A stretch of DNA of 14,249 bases from contig JAUXDF010000040.1 in NCBI GenBank assembly GCA_030618505.1, positions 1 to 14,249 of the forward strand, read 5' to 3'. Under the pieces are notes generated by a model. It was not told the origin of the DNA and did not search any database. It saw nothing but the letters and a program-made list of their open reading frames with translations. Both the position numbers and the translations under genes were made by a program. The DNA comes from Spongiibacteraceae bacterium (GTDB lineage: Bacteria; Pseudomonadota; Gammaproteobacteria; Pseudomonadales; PIVM01). Within the stretch, counting starts at the first letter, position 1. Each line of letters starts with the position of its first letter. Shown here in pieces: positions 1-6,108 of this stretch.

Positions 1-278
1 TTTTGGCCGCCAGCTTCGCTGTGCCTTTTTTTCTTTTTATTCCGTTTGACCATAATGCTGAGTATAGCAGCTTGGTTTTTATAAGTCCTAGCTGCATTGC
101 ATATTTCGAGATATCCATCCCTATCAGGGGCAATACATGGCGACCTGATGGTAATGACGTAATTGGAGTAGAGTTTGCTGTCTGCATTTAATAGTGCTTG
201 TCCCACTTTACTCGCAACACATAGTACTTCATTCAACTCGGCGTTGAGCGCAGTCACTACCGTAATCTTGGTGAGCAT
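1..278 (-). CDS. Hypothetical protein, N-terminal part (runs off left edge)
   Basis: Reading the minus strand from an ATG at 278, the frame stays open for 92 codons to the window edge; an in-frame TAA lies five codons upstream of the ATG, so the start is bounded. The product begins MLTKITVVTALNAELNEVLC and ends, at the edge, in a very basic stretch (KRNKKKKRHSEAGG). I do not recognise a family. No clear Shine-Dalgarno sequence precedes the ATG (only ATAAG). A TTGACT hexamer lies about 45-50 bp further upstream but has no good -10 partner. The opposite strand also carries a 62-codon open frame (3-191), which makes either assignment uncertain. Support is the long open frame only; it could be a real small gene, a degraded gene or chance. 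Confidence 0.4.
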   Translation of the reverse strand, partial: MLTKITVVTALNAELNEVLCVASKVGQALLNADSKLYSNYVITIRSPCIAPDRDGYLEICNAARTYKNQAAILSIMVKRNKKKKRHSEAGGQ

Positions 279-513
279 CTTATAAATTGGTAGTTACTCG
301 CACTCGCACTACAGAACAACCTTGTATTGTTAGAGTCAATGTTTTCTCTCTACCTTTTTTAAATATTCTGATAATCTGACTGATGAGGAATATATCACTG
401 GTGGTTTTTACACCGTAAGTAATGCTGAATGGCGCGCTTTACCCAATCTTCTTTCGGGCGACCCCTGATGCCAGTATCTTATCCCAGCCGGCCAAGCATA
501 AGGAGAGCAAAAA

Positions 514-1773
514 ATGAGTGAAAATAAACAAATAAAAGCATCTGATCTACCTTACCGGCCAATACCAATTAAAATAATAAATGGCATGGGCAGACTGTTG
601 AATACAATAGGTATTGAACCGGTCAAGCTGGATCGAGATACCCTTATCGCCAAAGCGAAAAAGAAAACTGGTTTCAGCGATTTTGACGATGAGGATTACC
701 TTGAAGGCCTTGATCGATTAATTCGCTCACTCAAAGAGGAAGCTGAGCTTACCTTTTTGGGGAAAGTTGTTGCTTCCGGTACTATCGTGGACGATCTGGT
801 TCATAGGCTTGAAGTTATTGAATGGCGCAAACGTCACCCGAAAGTTGCTGATGAAGAAATACGAAAACCATTATTCATTAATGGCTTGCCCCGAACAGGC
901 ACAACGATCCTTTATGGTTTACTGGATGTGGACCCAGCGAATCGCTCGCCCATCTCCTGGGAAGTCGATGAGCCCATTCCCCCTAGCACCCTGGAAACAA
1001 GGGCTAATGATACAAGAATAGAACCCTGCAGAAAAAAGTTCGATGGCCTTCACAAGCTGGCTCCAGGGATAGAGGCCGTTCATCCTATGGGGGCAGATTT
1101 ACCTCAGGAATGTGTGGCAATATTTTCGCAAAATTTCAAATCTGAATCCTATGTTTGTCTGTTTGATATCCCTTCGTACACAGACTGGATTGATAGCTGC
1201 TCTTACACTAAAACATTTGAATGGCACAAAAAATATTTGCAGCATATGCAATCTGGCGGGGTTCGTGGAGATAGATGGTTACTAAAGTCACCTCAGCACT
1301 TACATATACTTGATTACCTGCTAGAGGCTTACCCGGACGCCAATATTGTTCACACCCACAGGAACCCTATAGACGTATGTCTCTCATGTTCCAGTCTGTT
1401 TGCCATCTTGCGCTCGATGAGTTCCGATAAAATTGACTGCAAGCATATTGGCCGCCAATCGCTGGACTGGTGGGAAAAGTTAGTCTTCATAGGCATGGAG
1501 CAGCGCAAGCGACATGCGGATAAACCCGAACAATTTATTGACATTAAATTCAACGATCTTATTGCAGACCCTATTCAGGTTGTTGAACGAATCTACGATC
1601 ATTTTGGCTACGAACTCAAAACCAGTGTCAAAAATGACATGGTGAAGTTCATGGAAGATAACTCACGAGACAAGCACGGTTCCCATAGCTATACCGATGA
1701 GGAGTTTGGCATTGATCGTAAAAAAGATGAAAAGCGATTTTCTACATACTGTAAGCACTTTGGCATCGAATAG
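514..1773 (+). CDS. Sulfotransferase family protein (PAPS-dependent)
   Basis: Predicted cytosolic enzyme that would transfer a sulfuryl group from PAPS to a hydroxyl or amine acceptor. The 5'-phosphosulfate-binding loop is clear at residues 124-131 (GLPRTGTT). The 3'-phosphate-binding region follows at about 254-291: RWLLKSPQHL, then IVHTHRNP with Arg283, then serines near 291-294. This order and spacing are typical of the Sulfotransferase_3-like bacterial family, and 419 aa is a usual length for the long bacterial branch with an N-terminal helical extension (residues 1-118). The ATG at 514 is well supported by AGGAGAG at 501-507, six bases upstream. It is the first gene of a same-strand group with an SDR, a luciferase-like oxidoreductase and a phosphotransferase, suggesting modification of a hydroxylated lipid, sterol or xenobiotic. 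Family assignment is firm; the acceptor is unknown. Confidence 0.9.
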   Translation: MSENKQIKASDLPYRPIPIKIINGMGRLLNTIGIEPVKLDRDTLIAKAKKKTGFSDFDDEDYLEGLDRLIRSLKEEAELTFLGKVVASGTIVDDLVHRLEVIEWRKRHPKVADEEIRKPLFINGLPRTGTTILYGLLDVDPANRSPISWEVDEPIPPSTLETRANDTRIEPCRKKFDGLHKLAPGIEAVHPMGADLPQECVAIFSQNFKSESYVCLFDIPSYTDWIDSCSYTKTFEWHKKYLQHMQSGGVRGDRWLLKSPQHLHILDYLLEAYPDANIVHTHRNPIDVCLSCSSLFAILRSMSSDKIDCKHIGRQSLDWWEKLVFIGMEQRKRHADKPEQFIDIKFNDLIADPIQVVERIYDHFGYELKTSVKNDMVKFMEDNSRDKHGSHSYTDEEFGIDRKKDEKRFSTYCKHFGIE

Positions 1774-1898
1774 GGTTGAGACAAACAATAAATAAAAATA
1801 CGACGACACCATTGTATTCCACATATTGAAACCTGAAATCCAATCGCTGGAAATTTACTGCAAGCGAATCAAGCAGAAATATAAATAAGGCTATAACG

Positions 1899-2753
1899 AT
1901 GATTAATGACTGGAGAAATAAATCCGTTCTCGTTACTGGAGCTGGAACAGGCGTGGGCAAGCATTTATGTATGGATCTCGCCCAGCGAGGGGCTATTGTT
2001 TATGCCACCGCTCGTTCAATGGAAAAATGCCAACCGGTCGCGGACTGGGTCAATGCTGACCCAAGGGTAAAAGCCAATGGCGGACAGGCAATAGCTAAAC
2101 CATTAGAAGTGGGGAACTGGGAAGAGTTTAAAATAGCATTAAATGAAGTTGTAGAGGAGCAGGGAAAACTGGATTGCCTGATTAACAACGCCGGCATTAT
2201 TTATGTGGGCGAATACTACGATATGAACGAGGAGTTCATCAAACAATTGATTCATGTGAACTTTTCGAGTGTAGCGACAGGCTCGCTTTATGCCTACCGA
2301 ATTATGAAAGAGCAAGGTTATGGCACGATTGTAAATGTCTCTTCCATGGGAGGTTTCCTGCCGACCTCATCTATGGTGCTCTATTCCGCCACAAAGCATG
2401 CGCTCGTTGGTTTAACATCTGGCTTGGCCTCAGAAGCCGAAGCGTTTGGCATTGATATTAAGGCCATGTGTTTGGGCTATATTGAATCTGAAATGCCTGC
2501 CAAGGCAAGAACCGCTACGGGAACTAACGCTGATGCCGAAATCAGGGAAATGTTACCGATGAAAGCCATGGCAACGGATAAAGCGGCAACTCGGCTTATT
2601 AATGGCATTGCCAGTAAGGGACGTTTCATTTTTGTGCCCTGGTATGCAAAGTTAATGTATTATATACAACGTTATATACCCGGTGTCATGTATTCAGGTG
2701 CAATCGACAGCATGAAAAAGTTCCGTGAAATTTCTCAACGTAAACAGGGTTAA
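1899..2753 (+). CDS. SDR family NAD(P)-dependent oxidoreductase
   Basis: Classical short-chain dehydrogenase/reductase, 284 aa, Rossmann fold. Residues 13-20 (TGAGTGVG) form the TGxxxGxG nucleotide-binding loop, 96-99 (NNAG) the structural motif after beta-4, Ser149 in NVSSM the catalytic serine, and Tyr162-x-x-x-Lys166 (YSATK) the active-site pair. The tail after about 200 is longer than in minimal SDRs and includes an aromatic segment (FVPWYAKLMYYIQRYIPG), which may be a substrate-lid or membrane-contacting helix, as in SDRs that act on lipids. The expected reaction is reversible oxidation of an alcohol or reduction of a ketone with NAD(P). The start is preceded by AAGG about nine bases away. 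The gene lies 125 bp after the sulfotransferase with no clear terminator between, so co-transcription is plausible. The stop codon abuts a palindromic repeat element. Substrate unknown. Confidence 0.92.
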   Translation: MINDWRNKSVLVTGAGTGVGKHLCMDLAQRGAIVYATARSMEKCQPVADWVNADPRVKANGGQAIAKPLEVGNWEEFKIALNEVVEEQGKLDCLINNAGIIYVGEYYDMNEEFIKQLIHVNFSSVATGSLYAYRIMKEQGYGTIVNVSSMGGFLPTSSMVLYSATKHALVGLTSGLASEAEAFGIDIKAMCLGYIESEMPAKARTATGTNADAEIREMLPMKAMATDKAATRLINGIASKGRFIFVPWYAKLMYYIQRYIPGVMYSGAIDSMKKFREISQRKQG

Positions 2754-2923
2754 TTAGTGCTCGTCCGGAAACACAATTTCTATAGTCCCCTCTCCTTTAA
2801 GGAGAGGGTTAGGGTGAGGTAAAAAGACTATAAAAATGGTACTTTTTGAATTCAATCCTCCCTCACCCCGACCCTCTCCAAAAGGGAGAGGGAGAAAAAC
2901 AGCCGTTTCCGGATGGAGACTAA
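2754..2923. repeat. MITE-like palindromic repeat element, about 170 bp
   Basis: Terminal inverted repeats of 19 bp lie at 2754-2772 (TTAGTGCTCGTCCGGAAAC) and 2905-2923 (GTTTCCGGATGGAGACTAA), matching at 15 of 19 positions. Inside is a second, nested inverted repeat. The left arm at about 2788-2819 has CCTCTCC, a short spacer, GGAGAGGG and then TTAGGGTGAGG. The right arm at about 2861-2894 has CCCTCACCCCGACCCTCTCC followed by GGGAGAGGG. Each arm is itself a small hairpin, so the transcript could form either one long stem or two short ones. The 'CCCTCACCC..ACCCTCTCC' motif belongs to a widespread class of intergenic repeats in proteobacteria. No transposase is encoded, so any movement would need one in trans. 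The left end sits directly on the SDR stop codon (2751-2753); a target duplication is not evident, though TAA flanks are ambiguous. It may also act as a partial terminator or RNA-stability element. Confidence 0.75.
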
Positions 2924-2962
2924 TCAAAGCCTTCCAAATAGCAGAAGAGGCCAAAAAAAATC

Positions 2963-4006
2963 ATGAAAAATAGCTTTCCAGAACTCAGTTGTTATTTACT
3001 CCCGGGGCACACCCGCACGCCTGCTGATGCCATCACTGAAGCTCAACAGGCTGAAGCACTAGGTTTAGGGAAAGTATGGTTGTCAGAGCGCTTTGATGTG
3101 AAAGAAGCCGGTGTTATTTGTTCCGCCGCATTGGCTGTTACCGAAAATATCAAAGTAGCCACTGCAGCGACGAATCTGCATACACGTCATCCCTTGACGC
3201 TGGCATCCATGTGCGCCTCTTTGCATTATATTTCTGGAGGGCGATTCGAGCTGGGTTTGGCGCGCGGCGTTGCTATTCGTAACCAGTTAATGGGTTTGGA
3301 AGCGGTTACCAATAAACAAATCGCTGATGGTCTGGATATATTGCGAAAGCTCTTCTCAGGTGAAACTGTTGGAGGTTACGATGGACCAATGGGTAATCTA
3401 CCCTATTTGAAAATGGGAGACTGGATGGATGTGCAAATGCCGATTCATTTTGTTGGTTTTGGTCCAAAAAGTTTACGTTTTGCTGGCAAACATTTTGACG
3501 GTGTGCATTTACATCCATTTATTACTGAGCAAGGTTTACAGCGTGCGAGGAATCTGATTTCCGAGGGTGCAAAGAGCGAAGGCCGGAAACCTGAAGACAT
3601 AAAAATTTGTAGTGTGCTGGTTACAGTGCTTAACCCAGGTAGAGAAGATTACTTGCGCAAAGTTGTAGCGCGCATGGCTACCTATATGCAGGCGCCTGGC
3701 TACATCGAAATGCTGGTTGATTTGAATGGTTGGGATCAACAGGTTGCTGAAGATTACCGTGCCCACCCCTTGCTTGGGACTTTTCTTGGCGCTATAGATA
3801 GCGTGGCATCGCTGGAGCAATTAGAAGAACTTGAATCATTAATTCCTAAAGAATGGCTGTCAGCCATTGCTATAGGTACTGCGGATGAATGTGCTGAGCG
3901 CTGGAAACAGGAATTGGATAATGGCGCAAATGAAGTCTGCATTCATGGCTCAACACCTGATGAGTTCGAACCAATTTTAGAGTCCTACCAATCATTACGA
4001 GGCTAA
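2963..4006 (+). CDS. LLM class (luciferase-like) flavin-dependent oxidoreductase
   Basis: 347-aa single-domain protein of the bacterial luciferase-like monooxygenase superfamily, a flavin- or F420-binding TIM barrel. Family signatures in order: the early segment AQQAEALGLGKVWLSERFD (about 28-46), the strand ENIKVATAATNLHTRHPLTLA (about 61-82), the turn SGGRFELGLARG (about 91-102) that is diagnostic for the family, a mid-protein strand MPIHFVGFGPKSLRFAGKHFDGVHLHPF, and a C-terminal GTADECAERWKQELDNGANEVCIHG element. It resembles the set often labelled 'probable F420-dependent', but the cofactor cannot be told from sequence alone; FMN is more likely in a gammaproteobacterium. AGAGG at 2946-2950 is the ribosome binding site. 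The stop is 1 bp before the phosphotransferase ATG, so the two are almost certainly one operon. Probable role: oxidation or reduction of a lipid-like or xenobiotic substrate. Confidence 0.9.
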   Translation: MKNSFPELSCYLLPGHTRTPADAITEAQQAEALGLGKVWLSERFDVKEAGVICSAALAVTENIKVATAATNLHTRHPLTLASMCASLHYISGGRFELGLARGVAIRNQLMGLEAVTNKQIADGLDILRKLFSGETVGGYDGPMGNLPYLKMGDWMDVQMPIHFVGFGPKSLRFAGKHFDGVHLHPFITEQGLQRARNLISEGAKSEGRKPEDIKICSVLVTVLNPGREDYLRKVVARMATYMQAPGYIEMLVDLNGWDQQVAEDYRAHPLLGTFLGAIDSVASLEQLEELESLIPKEWLSAIAIGTADECAERWKQELDNGANEVCIHGSTPDEFEPILESYQSLRG

Positions 4007-4007
4007 C

Positions 4008-5072
4008 ATGAACATCATTACTCATCCTGACCAATTAACCGCTCAATGGTTAACAGCAGCACTTAAACAGGCTGGTAAACTTTCTGATGCAGTGGTCGAT
4101 CGATTTGAATACGAAATAATTGGTACCGGTAAAATGGGTGATAATGCCCGAGTTTCGCTGATTTATTCCAGCAGTGAAACGAATGCACCAGCAACGGTTA
4201 TTGCCAAATTTCCAGCCGAAGACGAAACCGCAAGAGCCATAGCCGGGTACAGAGGTGCTTATTATAACGAGGTCATGTTTTATAATAACTTTGCATCTCG
4301 AACCGAAATACGCACACCGGAAATCTATCTTTGCAAAGTTAGTGAAGATAAAATGGATTTTATCATTCTGATGGAAGATCTTTCACCCGCCATACCTGGC
4401 GATCAATTAATAGGGGAAACCTTAGAGCATTGTCAGCTGGCAATACAAGAAGCTGCAAAACTGGCAACTGCATTTTATGGCGATGAAGACGCGGCAATGA
4501 ATGATTATGTGGTTTCAGTCGCAAGAGATGATGGTGGAGCTATGGGGCAGGAGTTACTGCAGCAAAACTGGCCTGCCTTCCTGGAGCGATTTGGACATGG
4601 CTTGAACGATGAGAGTAAAGCCTTTGGAGAGCTATACTGCAATAGTTTTATGAAATACATCAGTGCTTTTAAGGGAATAAAAACACTAATTCATGCAGAC
4701 TTTCGCAGTGAAAATATCCTGTTTGGTGACGATTGTGTTTATACCGTTGATTGGCAGACGATTTCAGAAGGCAGTCCACTCACTGACATCGCTTACTTTC
4801 TCGGTGGAAGTGTTTATATTGATGACCGTCGAGCATGGGAAAAACAACTGATTACGCAATACAGTGCGCTGTTAAATGAGCAAGGGATTAACTTAAGTGT
4901 TGATGAATGCTGGGAGCAATATAGAGCGCAATCCATGCATGGATTGATTATCACCATTCTTGGCGCTTGTTTCTCCGAAGCAGATGACCGCGGGGATGCC
5001 ATGTTTTTAACAATGATACAAAGACATTTACAGCATTGCGTTGATATGAATGCAGCTGATTTCCTAAAGTAA
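4008..5072 (+). CDS. Phosphotransferase family protein (APH / ecdysteroid-kinase-like fold)
   Basis: 354-aa small-molecule kinase of the protein-kinase-like superfamily. Visible landmarks: a glycine-containing loop IIGTGKMGDNARVSL (about 37-51), the ATP-anchoring lysine in VIAKFP (Lys67), a helix-C glutamate in NEVMFY (Glu88), the hinge FIILMEDL (118-125), the catalytic Brenner motif HADFRSENILF with His229, Asp231 and Asn236, and the metal-binding VDWQ (Asp248) in place of DFG. These features are shared by aminoglycoside phosphotransferases, choline kinases and the DUF1679/ecdysteroid-kinase group; the HADFRSENILF-VDWQ pairing fits the last group best. It begins one base after the LLM stop, with GAGG inside the upstream coding sequence as a likely ribosome site. 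Genomic company points to phosphorylation of a hydroxylated lipid or xenobiotic rather than antibiotic resistance. Substrate is inferred only weakly. Confidence 0.88.
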   Translation: MNIITHPDQLTAQWLTAALKQAGKLSDAVVDRFEYEIIGTGKMGDNARVSLIYSSSETNAPATVIAKFPAEDETARAIAGYRGAYYNEVMFYNNFASRTEIRTPEIYLCKVSEDKMDFIILMEDLSPAIPGDQLIGETLEHCQLAIQEAAKLATAFYGDEDAAMNDYVVSVARDDGGAMGQELLQQNWPAFLERFGHGLNDESKAFGELYCNSFMKYISAFKGIKTLIHADFRSENILFGDDCVYTVDWQTISEGSPLTDIAYFLGGSVYIDDRRAWEKQLITQYSALLNEQGINLSVDECWEQYRAQSMHGLIITILGACFSEADDRGDAMFLTMIQRHLQHCVDMNAADFLK

Positions 5073-5136
5073 ACGGGGTAAATCTGGGATCCCCCCAAAA
5101 TGTATATTTTCGTCCTATCCCAACCCGAAGTCCAAG

Positions 5137-5497
5137 ATGTCTACAAGCGAAATAAGGGACCTTGATAAAGAACGTGCCGAACTTGTCAGTCTGCTAACAC
5201 AAATAAAGCTACCAGCGACCATTGCTACAGCGACTGGAAACCATAGAACAGGAGTCGGAAGCATTGAAGTCTCAACTGAAAAAATTCGACTCGGCAAATA
5301 AACCTGCAGTGGCAAGCATGAGTAAACACAACATTAAAAAATTCCCGGTGGATTTTCAAAATGACCTGGACTCAGAAAACCCAGAAATACAAAAGGACGT
5401 ATTTGAGCCACTGATTCAAAAGATAAAAATGGAGGGTAAAACTGCGGAGATATTCCCCAGCTATAAAACTATAACAGGGGGAGAGTTGGCGTTTTGA
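5137..5497 (+). pseudogene. Remnant of a recombinase C-terminus (serine-recombinase-like), frameshifted
   Basis: Two adjacent frames together read as one protein tail. Frame A, from the ATG at 5137, gives MSTSEIRDLDKERAELVSLL and continues to about 5215. A shift of frame then leads into frame B (open from 5207 to the TGA at 5495-5497), which gives LLQRLETIEQESEALKSQL, a linker, PEIQKDVFEPLIQKIKMEGK and ends GGELAF. The charged coiled coil followed by a 'LIQKIKMEGKTAEIFPSY'-like strand resembles the C-terminal coil and end of large serine recombinases. No catalytic resolvase domain or zinc ribbon is present, so at most the last 120-130 residues survive. The rest of the region (5073-5136 and 5498-5662) shows no gene I can support. 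It may mark an old integration or excision scar next to the operon at 6109-13165. The recombinase identity is an inference from pattern and needs a profile search. Confidence 0.4.
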
Positions 5498-5662
5498 ATG
5501 CCACCAGAAAATGACTCCCTCGCCAAAGGTTGTAATGTCCATATCGCGACAGACAAATCATCGCTATTGAACCACTTCTCTCACTAGGTCAAAGCTTCAA
5601 TGACTGAAAGGCGGGTTCCCCAGACTATTTTTTTCCTGGCACGGTGATAAAACTGCGCACAA

Positions 5663-6001
5663 TTACCCACCCATACAATTAGAAAAATTATATAAATCCT
5701 TCCCCCAATGTTTACACTTTTCATAATAGAAAGTCTTGGGTAACTCGGTAGGCGTAGTGGGAGCGGGGGCTGCTTTTTTGCGCGCCTTTTGCGATATTTC
5801 AGGGGGAGTATAGGAATAAAAAGTACCTGGGCTATGTATTAAAGCTACTCCCGGGAGGGTAAAGGTTGCCCTACCCCCCGCTTCTACCTGTTTAATACTA
5901 GCCCGAGCTTGTTCTATTAAGCTCCCATCATTACCCGCTACACTTTCAGTGGCTCCTGCCGCAATACAAAGGCCCAACATAACCAAATTTAAACATCTCA
6001 T
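5663..6001 (-). CDS. Small exported protein of unknown function
   Basis: 112-aa product with a Sec-type signal peptide: Met-Arg, a hydrophobic stretch LNLVMLGLCIAAGA, then a likely cleavage near residue 22-23 (ATESVAG). The cysteine lies in LGLC, which does not fit a lipobox well, so a periplasmic or secreted soluble protein is more likely than a lipoprotein. The mature part has a charged helix (LIEQARASIKQVEAG), a strand-rich middle, a Pro/Ala/Thr/Lys linker (KKAAPAPTTPTELP) and a C-terminus with two cysteines (EKCKHWG...NFSNCMGG) that could form a disulfide. An AGGAGA Shine-Dalgarno sequence sits about seven bases before the ATG, and a promoter-like sequence lies at 6038-6066, so it looks like a real, separately transcribed gene. 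I do not recognise a family. It lies between the recombinase remnant and the helicase operon, with no evident functional link to either. Confidence 0.7.
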   Translation of the reverse strand: MRCLNLVMLGLCIAAGATESVAGNDGSLIEQARASIKQVEAGGRATFTLPGVALIHSPGTFYSYTPPEISQKARKKAAPAPTTPTELPKTFYYEKCKHWGKDLYNFSNCMGG

Positions 6002-6037
6002 TATATTTCTCCTAATAGCTACCTTTAGCTACAATCT

Positions 6038-6066
6038 ATTTTAGATAAAATATCATTCGGTCTTAA
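6038..6066 (-). promoter_or_regulatory. Putative sigma-70 promoter of the small exported protein gene
   Basis: On the minus strand TTAAGA (6061-6066) and TAAAAT (6038-6043) are separated by 17 bp; the -10 matches the consensus at five of six positions and the -35 at four of six. Transcription would start near 6031, giving a leader of about 30 nt that includes the AGGAGA ribosome site. The -10 is embedded in an A/T palindrome (ATTTTATCTAAAAT), which could also bind a regulator. Confidence 0.4.
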
Positions 6067-6083
6067 CCCCCCTTTGAGCGGGG
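6067..6083 (-). terminator. Weak GC hairpin after the helicase gene
   Basis: On the minus strand, 26 bases past the helicase stop, CCCC and GGGG (in CCCCGCTCAAAGGGGGG) can pair around a short loop, followed by TTAAGA rather than a proper T-tract. It may end the operon transcript poorly, or it may be incidental. It lies directly upstream of the putative -35 of the next gene. Confidence 0.25.
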
Positions 6084-6108
6084 TAGTTTCTTCAGCCTTG
6101 TCTAAATC

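Noticed and set aside
334..468. Plus-strand open stretch ending in ITGGFYTVSNAEWRALPNLL then SGDP and a stop, before the sulfotransferase
   Set aside because: Short, without a usable start codon or upstream coding continuity (a TAG precedes it), and not recognisable. It could be a gene remnant, but there is no positive support.
2754..2954. Minus-strand 66-codon ORF with 'LPLPFGEGRGEGG' and 'PHPNPLLKGEG'
   Set aside because: This is the translation of the palindromic repeat element, a well-known kind of spurious ORF from CCCTCACCC/CCCTCTCC repeats; no ribosome site and no family.
4008..5072. Aminoglycoside resistance gene
   Set aside because: The fold is shared, but the motifs fit the broader APH/ecdysteroid-kinase-like group, and the neighbours are metabolic.
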